A stretch of 64,000 nt of DNA from JAJTHJ01 sp046316025 (GTDB lineage: Bacteria > Pseudomonadota > Gammaproteobacteria > Burkholderiales > Burkholderiaceae_F), in NCBI GenBank assembly GCA_046316025.1, contig JBKCXU010000159.1, positions 35,522 through 99,521 on the forward strand. The letters are read 5' to 3'. Made by a program: the position numbers and the translations under genes. The notes beneath the pieces were generated by a model. The model was not told the origin of the DNA, made no database searches, and saw nothing but the letters and a program-made list of their open reading frames with translations. Within the stretch, counting starts at the first letter, position 1. Every line of letters starts with the position of its first letter. Below are positions 32,458-40,049 of the stretch, one piece after another.

Positions 32458-33573
32458 TCAGCTCAACATCGAGTCGGCCGGCGTGTACGGCAGATCGAGC
32501 GCCTTCGCGACCGCTTTGTAGGTGAGTCGGCCTCCGGCGACGTTCAGGCCTTCTTTCAGCTGCGGGTTGTCGGCCAATGCCTTGCGCCAGCCCTTGTCGG
32601 CCAGTTGCAGCGCAAAGGGCAGGGTGGCGTTGTTCAGCGCGTAGGTCGAGGTGCGCGGCACGGCGCCCGGCATGTTGGCGACCATGTAGTGCACCACGCC
32701 ATCGACCACATAGGTCGGTTCGGCATGCGTGGTCGGGCGCGAGGTCTCGCAACTGCCGCCCTGGTCGATGGCGACGTCCACGATCACCGAGCCTGCCTTC
32801 ATCTTGCCCAGCAGTTCGCGCGTCACCAGCTTGGGCGCGGCGGCACCGGGGATCAGCACGCCGCTCACCACGAGATCGGCGGCGGCGACTTCGCGCTCTA
32901 CGTTGTCGCGGTTGGAGAAGACTGTCATCACGCGGCCGTTGAAGAGTGCGTCGATCCGCCGCAGCACGTCGGTGGACTTGTCGATCACCACCACCTGCGC
33001 GCCCGTGCCCACCGCCATCTGCGCGGCGTTGGTGCCGACCACTCCTGCGCCCAGGATCACGATGCGCGCGGGCGGCACGCCGGCCACACCACCCAGCAAC
33101 ACGCCCATGCCGCCGGCGGATTTTTCAAGGCAGTGCGCGCCGGCCTGGATCGACAGGCGGCCCGCGACTTCCGACATAGGCGCCAGCAGCGGCAGGCCGC
33201 CGCCGGGGGCGGTGACGGTCTCATAGGCCACACAGATCGCGCCGCTTTCGAGCAGGTCTTTGGTCTGTTCCGGGTCGGGCGCCAGGTGCAGGTAGGTGAA
33301 AAGCAGTTGCCCCTCCCGCAGCAGCTTGCGTTCGGCCGCCTGCGGCTCCTTGACCTTGACCATCATTTCCGCTTTGGCGAAGACCTCGGCGGCGTCGGGC
33401 GCGATGCTCGCACCCGCGCGGCGGTAGTCATCGTCGGCCGCGCCGATACCGGCGCCGGCGCCGGTCTGCACCAGCACGCTGTGGCCGTGGGCGACCAGCT
33501 CGCGCACCGAAGACGGCGTCAGGCCGACGCGGTATTCGTGGACTTTGATTTCCTTGGGGACGCCGATGTGCAT
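32458..33573 (-). CDS. ald: Alanine dehydrogenase
   Basis: The 371-residue enzyme interconverts L-alanine and pyruvate plus ammonia with NAD. It opens MHIGVPKEIKVHEYRVGLTP and has the substrate-binding Lys/Arg in VKVKEPQ, the catalytic His in YLHLAPD, the NAD-binding VILGAGVVGTNAAQMAVGTG and the DVAIDQGG loop. Length agrees with Bacillus Ald (378). Placement upstream of puuC-type genes and downstream of a pyruvate-type aminotransferase suggests it recovers pyruvate from the alanine produced by putrescine transamination. Start ATG 33571-33573 follows a GGAAG stretch. Confidence 0.93.
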   Translation of the reverse strand: MHIGVPKEIKVHEYRVGLTPSSVRELVAHGHSVLVQTGAGAGIGAADDDYRRAGASIAPDAAEVFAKAEMMVKVKEPQAAERKLLREGQLLFTYLHLAPDPEQTKDLLESGAICVAYETVTAPGGGLPLLAPMSEVAGRLSIQAGAHCLEKSAGGMGVLLGGVAGVPPARIVILGAGVVGTNAAQMAVGTGAQVVVIDKSTDVLRRIDALFNGRVMTVFSNRDNVEREVAAADLVVSGVLIPGAAAPKLVTRELLGKMKAGSVIVDVAIDQGGSCETSRPTTHAEPTYVVDGVVHYMVANMPGAVPRTSTYALNNATLPFALQLADKGWRKALADNPQLKEGLNVAGGRLTYKAVAKALDLPYTPADSMLS

Positions 33574-33594
33574 GACTCTTCCTTCGTCGGTTCA

Positions 33595-33667
33595 CGTCGT
33601 TCCCGCGGAAGCGGGAACCTAGCGGTCTTGCGAACGACACTGGATTCCCGCATGCGCGGGAATGACG
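33595..33667. repeat. REP-like 73-bp palindrome (copy 2)
   Basis: This is an inverted copy of the element at 20700-20772: it begins CGTCGTTCCCGCGGAAGCGG and ends CATGCGCGGGAATGACG, with the same total length. It separates ald from the upstream aminotransferase gene. Confidence 0.75.
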
Positions 33668-33693
33668 GAGTGCGGTGGTCGTCGCTTTGGGGT

Positions 33694-35100
33694 CTAAAGC
33701 CAACCGCGCTGCTTGATGTCGTCGTAGGTGAGATCGAGGCAGTGCCGGATCAGCCCGATCATCTCATCGATCTGCGCCCGCGTGATGACGAGCGGCGGCG
33801 CGATGATCATCCGGTCGCCCACGGCGCGCATGACGACACCGTTGGCAAACATGTGGCCGCGGCAGACCATGCCGACGGCCAGCTCGCTCGGGAAGGCCGC
33901 CAGCGGCGCCTTGCTCTTGACCAGCACCAGCCCGGCCATCAGTCCGCGCGTCTCGGCGTTGCCGACCAGCGGGTGCTCGATCAGCGCTTCGAACTTCTGC
34001 TTCAGAAACGGCCCGGTGTCGTCGCGCACACGCTCGACCAGGCCTTCGCGCTCGATGATCGCCAGATTGGCCAGCGCCACGGCGCAGGCGGCCGGGTGGC
34101 CGCTGTAGGTGAAGCCGTGCGCGAGTTCTTCGCCCTTGTCGATCAGCGCGCGCGCGATTCGCTCGCCGACCAACACACCGCCCAACGGGATGTAGCCAGA
34201 GGTGACCCCCTTGGCAAAGGTGATCAGGTCGGGCCGCGTGCCCATCGTCTCGCAGCCGAACCAGCGGCCCAGCCGCCCGAAGCCGCAGATCACTTCGTCC
34301 GATACAAGCAGGATGCCGTACTTGTCGCAGATGCGCTGGATCTCCGGCCAGTAACTGGCAGGCGGGATGATCACGCCGCCGGCACCTTGCACCGGCTCGC
34401 CGATGAAGGCGGCCACGCGCTCGGCGCCGAGTTCCAGAATCTTGTCTTCCAGTTGGCGCGCGCAGGCGAGGCCAAATTCGTCCGCACTCATCGTGCCGCC
34501 GTCCAGCAGATGCTGGAAGTGATAAGGCTGGTCGATGTGCACGATGTTCGGGATCGGCAGATCGCCCTGCGCGTGCATGCCCTTCATGCCGCCCAACGAT
34601 GCGCCCGCGACCGTGCTGCCGTGATAGGCGTTCCAGCGGCTGATGATGGTCTTGCGCTGTGGTTGGCCATGCAGGTCCCAGTAGCGGCGCACCAGCCGCA
34701 CGACGGTGTCGTTGCCCTCGGAGCCGGAACCGGTGAAGAACACGTGCGCAAAGCCCGGCGGGGCGATCTGCGAGAGCTTGCCGGCGAGTTCGATCGCCGG
34801 CACGTTGCTGGTGTTGAAGAAGCTGTTGTAGTAGGGCAGTTGCAGCAGTTGCTGGTACGCGGCCTCGGCCAGTTCGCGCCGGCCGTAGCCGACGTTGACG
34901 CACCACAGGCCGCTCATGCCGTCGAGGATCTTCTGGCCCTCGGAGTCCCAGACGTAGATGCCGTCGCCGCGCACGATGATCCGCGCGCCGCGCTCGGCCA
35001 GCGCCTTGTGGTCGGTGGCCGGGTGCAGGTAGTGCGCGCTGTCGGCCGCTTGCAGGGCGCGGGTGTCGTAGGTGGTCGGCATGGGGGTGTCGTCGGGCAT
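33694..35100 (-). CDS. spuC: Class III aminotransferase, putrescine/polyamine:pyruvate type
   Basis: The 468-residue PLP enzyme has the omega-aminotransferase pattern. It shows GLWCVNVGYGRRELAEAAYQ near the N-terminus, VFFTGSGSEGNDTVVRLVRR for phosphate binding, and WNAYHGSTVAGASLGG. ILLVSDEVICGFGRLGRWFG carries the PLP-contacting Asp, and LITFAKGVTSGYIPLGGVLV carries the Schiff-base Lys in FAKGVTSG. Relatives include SpuC of Pseudomonas aeruginosa, which moves an amino group from putrescine to pyruvate, and beta-alanine:pyruvate enzymes. Context favours putrescine. ATG 35100 is used; ATG 35082 is also possible. Amine specificity within the family cannot be read from sequence alone. Confidence 0.85.
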   Translation of the reverse strand: MPDDTPMPTTYDTRALQAADSAHYLHPATDHKALAERGARIIVRGDGIYVWDSEGQKILDGMSGLWCVNVGYGRRELAEAAYQQLLQLPYYNSFFNTSNVPAIELAGKLSQIAPPGFAHVFFTGSGSEGNDTVVRLVRRYWDLHGQPQRKTIISRWNAYHGSTVAGASLGGMKGMHAQGDLPIPNIVHIDQPYHFQHLLDGGTMSADEFGLACARQLEDKILELGAERVAAFIGEPVQGAGGVIIPPASYWPEIQRICDKYGILLVSDEVICGFGRLGRWFGCETMGTRPDLITFAKGVTSGYIPLGGVLVGERIARALIDKGEELAHGFTYSGHPAACAVALANLAIIEREGLVERVRDDTGPFLKQKFEALIEHPLVGNAETRGLMAGLVLVKSKAPLAAFPSELAVGMVCRGHMFANGVVMRAVGDRMIIAPPLVITRAQIDEMIGLIRHCLDLTYDDIKQRGWL

Positions 35101-35163
35101 CGTTGGTCTCTACAAGACGGCGTGGTGCGGGGCGGTGTGCGTCGGCGTCGGGGCTGCGGTCTT

Positions 35164-35224
35164 CCCTCCCCCGGCTGCTTCGCCGCCACCCTCTCCCGGG
35201 GGGAGAGGGGTTGGGGTGAGGGAA
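35164..35224. repeat. CT/GA-rich palindromic repeat upstream of spuC
   Basis: CCTCCCCCGGCTGCTTCGCC is followed by ACCCTCTCCCGGGGGGAGAG and GGTTGGGGTGAGGG. The element contains a CTCTCCC/GGGAGAG stem and a larger CCCTC/GAGGG frame. It lies between the second GS-like gene and the aminotransferase gene, both on the minus strand. Confidence 0.65.
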
Positions 35225-35264
35225 GACCGCCGCGCTCGACGCGAAGCGCGGCAATCCGCTCGAA

Positions 35265-36644
35265 TCAAACGTGCAACAGCAGATGCTCCCGCTCCCACGG
35301 GCTGATCACTTTCATGAACTCCGCGTACTCCAGCTCCTTGACCGAGACGTACACGTTGATGAACTCCGGCCCCAGCACGCGCGCCAGCGGGGCGCAGTCG
35401 CGCAGCGTGCGCAGCGCTTCGGACAGGCTGCGCGGCAGTTCGTAGTCGAGCGAATAGGCGCTGCTGGTGGTCTCCGGCGACGGCGTGAGCTTCTCCTCGA
35501 TCCCCAGCCAGCCGCAGGCCAGCGTGACCGCCAGCGCCAGATACGGGTTGGCGTCGGCGCCGATCACGCGGTTTTCCACGCGGCGGTTGTCCGCGTTGGA
35601 GCCGGGTACGCGGAAGCCCACGGTGCGGTTGTCGTGGCCCCATTGAACGTTGATCGGCGCAGCACCATGGCGCACGATGCGGCGGTACGAGTTCACGTAC
35701 GGCGCCACCAGCGCCATCGCCGCCGGCATGTACTTCTGCAAGCCGGCCAGGAACTGGTTGAACACGACCGAGGCGCTGCCATCGTCGTTGCTGAAGATGT
35801 TGCGGCCGCTGGCGGCATCGACCACGCTCTGGTGGATGTGCATTGCGCTGCCGGGCTCGCCCTCCATCGGCTTGGCCATGAAGGTCGCGTACATCTGGTG
35901 GCGCAGCGCGGTCTCGCGCAGCGTGCGCTTGAAATAGAAGGTCTGGTCGGCGAGTTCCAGCGGGTCGCCGTGCAGGAAGTTGATCTCCATCTGGCCGGCG
36001 CCGACTTCGTGGATCAGCGTGTCCACGTCCAGTTCCATCGCCTGGCAGTAGCCGTAGATGTCCTCGAACAGCGGGTCGAACTCGTTGACCGCGTCGATGC
36101 TGTAGGCGCGCCGCACCGTCTCCGCGCGGCCGCTGCGGCCGATGGGCGGCGCGAGCGGCATGTTGGGGTCGATGTTCTTGGCAACGAGGTAGAACTCCAG
36201 TTCGGGCGCGACGATCGGGTTCCAGCCCTGCTCCTTGTACAGCCCCACCACGCGCCTCAGCACCGAGCGCGGCGCGAAGGTGGCCAGCGACCCATCGCGC
36301 CGGTAGGCGTCGTGAATCACCTGCGCGGTCGGCTCCTCGGCCCAGGGCACAACGCACACGCTGGCGGGGTCGGGCCGCAGGATGAGGTCGTGATCGTTGG
36401 CCGAGATCACCGCACGGTAGCGTGCGTCATCGCCCGGCTTGTCGCCGTTGACGGTCATCGCCAGCACGTCCTCCGGCACGCGCATGCCGCGGTCTTCGGT
36501 GAACTTCTCGCGCGGCAGGATCTTGCCGCGCGCGACACCGGCGAGGTCGGGCACCAGGCATTCGATTTCGGTGACCCGGCGCTGATCGAGCCAGGTGTCG
36601 AGGTCTTTCTCGGTAAAGCTGCGGCGGGCGACGAGGGCTGCCAT
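35265..36644 (-). CDS. Gamma-glutamylpolyamine synthetase (glutamine-synthetase-like), copy 2
   Basis: The 459-residue paralogue of the puuA product at 28323-29696 shares with it long identical stretches (TLIHEVGAGQMEINFLHGDP, SYRRIVRHGAAPINVQWGHD, EREHLLLHV at the end). GS active-site motifs are intact. Pseudomonas aeruginosa carries two such genes in its spu locus (spuB and spuI), so the pair may divide putrescine and other amines. It is divergent from the MocR regulator, whose direct repeats lie in the shared 153-base gap. ATG 36642-36644 starts MAALVARRSFTEKDLDTWLD; no strong Shine-Dalgarno is seen. Confidence 0.88.
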   Translation of the reverse strand: MAALVARRSFTEKDLDTWLDQRRVTEIECLVPDLAGVARGKILPREKFTEDRGMRVPEDVLAMTVNGDKPGDDARYRAVISANDHDLILRPDPASVCVVPWAEEPTAQVIHDAYRRDGSLATFAPRSVLRRVVGLYKEQGWNPIVAPELEFYLVAKNIDPNMPLAPPIGRSGRAETVRRAYSIDAVNEFDPLFEDIYGYCQAMELDVDTLIHEVGAGQMEINFLHGDPLELADQTFYFKRTLRETALRHQMYATFMAKPMEGEPGSAMHIHQSVVDAASGRNIFSNDDGSASVVFNQFLAGLQKYMPAAMALVAPYVNSYRRIVRHGAAPINVQWGHDNRTVGFRVPGSNADNRRVENRVIGADANPYLALAVTLACGWLGIEEKLTPSPETTSSAYSLDYELPRSLSEALRTLRDCAPLARVLGPEFINVYVSVKELEYAEFMKVISPWEREHLLLHV

Positions 36645-36660
36645 GGTTCTGCTCCATGTT

Positions 36661-36698
36661 CCCTCCCCCGCCTGCGGGGGAAGGTTAGGGTGGGGGCG
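36661..36698. repeat. Short CT/GA-rich hairpin near the GS start
   Basis: CCCTCCCCCGCCTGCGGGGGA followed by AGGTTAGGGTGGGG forms a small GCAGG-loop hairpin of the same style as the larger repeats. On the minus strand it would be in the 5' leader of the second GS-like gene. Confidence 0.55.
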
Positions 36699-36766
36699 GC
36701 AGTGCGGCACCGCGCTGCAATCGCCCGAAAGCGCAGCCAGTCTAGGCCCGATTGGTATGCTGCCAA

Positions 36767-36796
36767 GGGCCACATAAGCCATTCCGATAGGGCCAC
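36767..36796 (+). promoter_or_regulatory. Direct repeats GGGCCAC, candidate MocR operator
   Basis: GGGCCAC occurs at 36767-36773 and again at 36790-36796, 23 bases apart start to start (about two helical turns), directly before the regulator's TTG start. MocR/PdxR proteins typically bind two direct repeats on one face of DNA near their own promoter. A binding function is inferred from position and spacing. Confidence 0.5.
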
Positions 36797-36797
36797 T

Positions 36798-38294
36798 TTG
36801 AGCCAGTCCACGTCCGTTCTGGAAATGCTCGCCGCCGCCTTCGCCGAAGGCGCGGGCGACGGACTGCCGCGCTATCGGCGCCTTTACGCGGCGCTGCGCA
36901 ACGCGATCCTCGAACACCGGCTGACGCCGGGAACGCGGCTGCCCTCGACGCGAGACTTGGCGCGCGAACTCGCGCTGTCGCGCAACACCGTGCTGGCGAC
37001 CTTCGAGGACCTTCTGGCCGAGGGCTACGTCCACGCGCGCACCGGCAGCGGCACCTATGTGGCCGACACGGCGACGAACCTCGCCCGCCAGCGCGGGCGC
37101 GCGCGGGCGGAAGCGCCGCGTCAAGCGACCGAGCACGCGCCGGCGCTGTCCAGACGCGGCCGCCGCCTGGCCGAGTATCGAGGCGGGCCGCGCTTCGAGA
37201 TCCAGCCGTTGACGGGGCCGAGCCACCCGGACTTCTCGCTCTTCCCGATCAAGCAGTGGCAGCGGCTGCTCGGCCGCTACATGCGGCAGGGCGGCACCGA
37301 TCTGCTCGACTACGCCGCGCAGGGCGGCCATCCGCGGCTGCGGCAGGCGATCGCCGACACCATCCGCGTCGCGCGCGCGGTGCAGGTCGATGCGGAGCGC
37401 GTGATCGTCACCGCCGGCACCCAGCACTCGCTCGACCTCGCCGCGCAACTGCTGGCCGACGTGGGCGACACGGTCTGGGTCGAAGATCCCGGCTACTGGG
37501 GCGCGCGCTGCATCTTCGAGTCCTGCGACCTGAAGCAGCTGCCGGTGCCGGTCGATGGCGAAGGGATGAACCCGGCCGCGGCGCCGCGCGACTCGGCGCC
37601 GCGGCTGATTTATCTGACGCCGTCGAACCAAAACCCGCTCGGCGTGGCGATGAGCCTGCCGCGCCGCCGTGCGCTGCTGGAACTCGCCGCGCGCCACGGC
37701 GCAACGATCCTCGAAGACGACTACGACGCCGAACTGCGCTACAGCGGCAGGCCGCTCGCCTCGTTGCAAGGCATGGACGGCGGCCAGCGTGTGGTCTACA
37801 TCGGCACGTTTTCCAAGGTGCTGTATCCGGGCATCAAGATCGGTTATCTCGTCGTGCCGCCGCGGTGGGTGGCACCCTTCCGCAATGCCTTGTACGACTT
37901 GCAGCGGCCGGGGCAGTTGCCGGTGCAGGCGGCGCTGGCGGACTTCATCGAGCGCGGCTACTACGCGACCCACGTCCGCCGGCTGCGCCACGGCTACGCG
38001 CAGCGGCGCGACGTACTGCTCGACGCGCTACGGCCGGCGCTGCGCGAGGGGGTGCGGATCGATTCGCAACCGGCGGGGCTGCACATCGTGCTGCGGCTGC
38101 ATGATGGCGCCGACGATGTTGCTCTCGAACGCCGCGCCGCCGAGCAGGGTGTCACGGTGCGGGCGCTGTCGGCCTACGCGCTCGGTGCGTACAAACCGCG
38201 CGGGCTGATCGTGGGCTTTGGCTACGCCGCGGCGGAGAAGCTGGCGGCGCAGGGGCGTGTGCTGGCGCGGGTGTTGGCGAGCCCCACGTTCTGA
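36798..38294 (+). CDS. MocR/PdxR-type regulator (GntR HTH plus aminotransferase fold)
   Basis: The 498-residue protein has an N-terminal GntR winged helix (residues about 15-85: YRRLYAALRNAILEHRLTPG, TRLPSTRDLARELALSRNTV). A linker follows, then a fold-type I aminotransferase domain. The latter includes TAGTQHSLDLAAQLL, YLTPSNQNPLGVAMSLPRRR, ILEDDYDAELRY and the PLP lysine in IGTFSKVLYPGIKIGY. MocR proteins use PLP plus an effector, often an amine or amino acid, to control divergent genes. TTG 36798 is proposed as start, since the first ATG at 36825 would leave only a short lead; neither is certain. Likely targets are the divergent GS-like gene and the aminotransferase/ald unit. Confidence 0.85.
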   Translation: MSQSTSVLEMLAAAFAEGAGDGLPRYRRLYAALRNAILEHRLTPGTRLPSTRDLARELALSRNTVLATFEDLLAEGYVHARTGSGTYVADTATNLARQRGRARAEAPRQATEHAPALSRRGRRLAEYRGGPRFEIQPLTGPSHPDFSLFPIKQWQRLLGRYMRQGGTDLLDYAAQGGHPRLRQAIADTIRVARAVQVDAERVIVTAGTQHSLDLAAQLLADVGDTVWVEDPGYWGARCIFESCDLKQLPVPVDGEGMNPAAAPRDSAPRLIYLTPSNQNPLGVAMSLPRRRALLELAARHGATILEDDYDAELRYSGRPLASLQGMDGGQRVVYIGTFSKVLYPGIKIGYLVVPPRWVAPFRNALYDLQRPGQLPVQAALADFIERGYYATHVRRLRHGYAQRRDVLLDALRPALREGVRIDSQPAGLHIVLRLHDGADDVALERRAAEQGVTVRALSAYALGAYKPRGLIVGFGYAAAEKLAAQGRVLARVLASPTF

Positions 38295-38304
38295 CGCGCA
38301 AGCG

Positions 38305-39228
38305 TCAACGCGATGCCACCCGCCCGCACAGATAGGTCCAGACAAAGTTCGCCGCCGCCAGGCTCGTCAGCTCCGCGTGGTCGTAGGGGGGCGCGACTTC
38401 GACGCAATCCATGCCGACCCAGCCGATGTCGGCGGTCGCTTCCAGCAGCGTCAGCACTTGCGATGAGGTGAGGCCGCCCGGCTCGGGCGTGCCGGTGCCG
38501 GGCGCGTAGGCGGGGTCGAGGCAATCGATGTCGAGCGACAGGTACGCGGGCGGCGCGCCCGCCGCCTGCCAACGGCCGCGCAACTCTTCGGCGACGAAGC
38601 CGAGTGCCGCACCATCCAGCCCGCGCAGCTCGCGCGCGGTGAACACGCGGCCGCCGATGTCGTTCACGTACTCGCGCGCCTCGCGCTCGCCGGGCGAGCG
38701 GATGCCGACCTGCACCGTCGCCTGCGGCACGATCAAGCCTTCTTGGTGGGCCTCGTAGACCCAGGTGCCATGGCCGGACGGCTCGCCCATGTGGTCGGTC
38801 CAGGTGTCGCAATGCGCGTCGAAGTGCAGCAGCGCGACCGGCTGCCCGTGCACCGCGCGCAGCGCGCGCAGCAGCGGCAGGGTGATCGAATGGTCGCCGC
38901 CCAGCCAGCAGACGTGATGCGCGCGCAGCAGCGCTTCGGCCTGCGGCTGCAACGCGGCGCGCATCGCGGACAACTCGGTTGCGGGCAGCAGCAGATCGCC
39001 GGCGTCGCCGAGCGAGTCGGTCGGCGCCACGTCCCAGAGCGGATGCGTGCCGTCGCACAGCATCTTGCTCGCGCGGCGGATCGCCGCGGGGCCGAAGCGC
39101 GCGCCGGGGCGGTTGGTGGTCGCGCCGTCGTAGGCAATACCCGCCACCGCATACGGCCGCGACGATGCGGCCAGCGCCGGGGCACGCAAGAAACTGCCGT
39201 CGGCAAGGTAGGGGAAAGCGTGGTTCAT
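38305..39228 (-). CDS. speB: Agmatinase-type ureohydrolase
   Basis: The 307-residue Mn-dependent hydrolase shows all the arginase-superfamily metal motifs: GGDHSITLPLL, LLHFDAHCDTWTD and SLDIDCLDPAYAPGTGTPEP. The length matches E. coli agmatinase (306). It would hydrolyse agmatine to putrescine and urea, feeding the neighbouring putrescine catabolic genes. Guanidinobutyrase or guanidinopropionase are alternatives that share these motifs. The N-terminus (MNHAFPYLADGSFLRAP) is short. A 36-base perfect palindrome lies 10 bases upstream of its start, shared with the divergent amidotransferase gene. Confidence 0.88.
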   Translation of the reverse strand: MNHAFPYLADGSFLRAPALAASSRPYAVAGIAYDGATTNRPGARFGPAAIRRASKMLCDGTHPLWDVAPTDSLGDAGDLLLPATELSAMRAALQPQAEALLRAHHVCWLGGDHSITLPLLRALRAVHGQPVALLHFDAHCDTWTDHMGEPSGHGTWVYEAHQEGLIVPQATVQVGIRSPGEREAREYVNDIGGRVFTARELRGLDGAALGFVAEELRGRWQAAGAPPAYLSLDIDCLDPAYAPGTGTPEPGGLTSSQVLTLLEATADIGWVGMDCVEVAPPYDHAELTSLAAANFVWTYLCGRVASR

Positions 39229-39237
39229 CGCGAAGCC

Positions 39238-39275
39238 AAAAGGCGCGGCGATGCTAGCATCGCCGCGCCTTTTTT
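39238..39275. terminator. Perfect 36-bp palindrome with A/T tails between divergent genes
   Basis: The sequence AAAA-GGCGCGGCGATGCT-AGCATCGCCGCGCC-TTTT at 39238-39273 is a perfect palindrome, followed by two more T. In RNA it is a 14-bp G+C-rich stem with T-tract on either strand, the classic shape of a two-way intrinsic terminator. Unusually, it lies between two divergent starts (39228 and 39293), so it would sit in the leader of both transcripts. Confidence 0.75.
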
Positions 39276-39292
39276 CCCTCTACGCCTGCGCC

Positions 39293-40003
39293 ATGAAGTC
39301 GGTCGCAATCCTTCAGTACTACTGGCAGGACGGCACCGGATTTTTCGAGACTCATCTGCGCGCGCGCGGCGTGCCGTGGCGGCTTTACCGGTTGTTCGAC
39401 GGCGAGGCCGCGCCCGAGGCGCTATCCGACTTCGGCGGTCTGGCGATCCTCGGCGGCCCGATGAGTGTCAACGACGATCTGCCGCAACTGCGCGCCGGCG
39501 AGCGGCTGGTCGCCGAGGCTTTGCGCGACGACGTGCCAGTGCTTGGCCACTGTCTCGGCGGGCAGATGCTGTCCAAGGTCGCAGGCGGCGCCGTCACGCG
39601 CGCGCCCATCGTGGAAATCGGCTGGTCGCAGATCGCGGCGACCGACTCGCCGCTGGCGCGCCACTGGTTTGGCACCGAGCGCTTCCCGATGTTCCAGTGG
39701 CATAACGAGACCTTCAGCCTGCCCGCCGGTGCCGAGTTGATCGCCACTGGCGTGCACTGCGCGCAGCAGGCGTTTGTGTTCGGCGTGCGGCACATCGGCA
39801 TGCAGTTCCATTGCGAGATGGACGAGTTCAAGGTGAACCTCTGGCTCGATCCGCATGGGCGGGACGACATTGCACACCATGCCGCCTCGCTTGGCGTGCA
39901 GACACCCGCGCAGATCGTCGAGCAGAGTCCGGCGCTGCTGGTGCAGAGCCAGCGGATAGCCGCTGCGATTTACGACCGCTGGATCGAGGCGCAGGCGCAG
40001 TAG
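39293..40003 (+). CDS. Class I glutamine amidotransferase-like protein
   Basis: The 236-residue protein has the GMP-synthase-type GATase fold. The oxyanion strand is GGLAILGGPMSVND, the nucleophile Cys is in VLGHCLGGQMLSKVAGG near residue 86, and the His/Glu pair is in GMQFHCEMDE near residue 183. WHNETFSLPAGAELI is typical of stand-alone GATase-like hydrolases. The physiological substrate is unknown; nearby genes suggest hydrolysis of a gamma-glutamyl compound, but it differs clearly from PuuD. ATG 39293 follows the palindrome by 17 bases and has no Shine-Dalgarno. Confidence 0.8.
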   Translation: MKSVAILQYYWQDGTGFFETHLRARGVPWRLYRLFDGEAAPEALSDFGGLAILGGPMSVNDDLPQLRAGERLVAEALRDDVPVLGHCLGGQMLSKVAGGAVTRAPIVEIGWSQIAATDSPLARHWFGTERFPMFQWHNETFSLPAGAELIATGVHCAQQAFVFGVRHIGMQFHCEMDEFKVNLWLDPHGRDDIAHHAASLGVQTPAQIVEQSPALLVQSQRIAAAIYDRWIEAQAQ

Positions 40004-40049
40004 ACCGGCGGCCCGTTCGGGGTCGTCGGGCGCCGCGCTTCGCGCCCCG

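Noticed and set aside
32440..35445. A 1001-codon plus-strand frame antisense to ald and spuC
   Set aside because: Same reason: both minus-strand genes have intact catalytic motifs, the antisense product has none.
35265..36644. True nitrogen-assimilating glutamine synthetase (glnA)
   Set aside because: It lacks the adenylylation region, is closer to PuuA-type enzymes and lies among polyamine genes.
35271..36797. The upstream extension of the MocR frame, antisense to the second GS-like gene
   Set aside because: Only the part from about 36798 has GntR and aminotransferase motifs; the rest is shadow of the GS gene.
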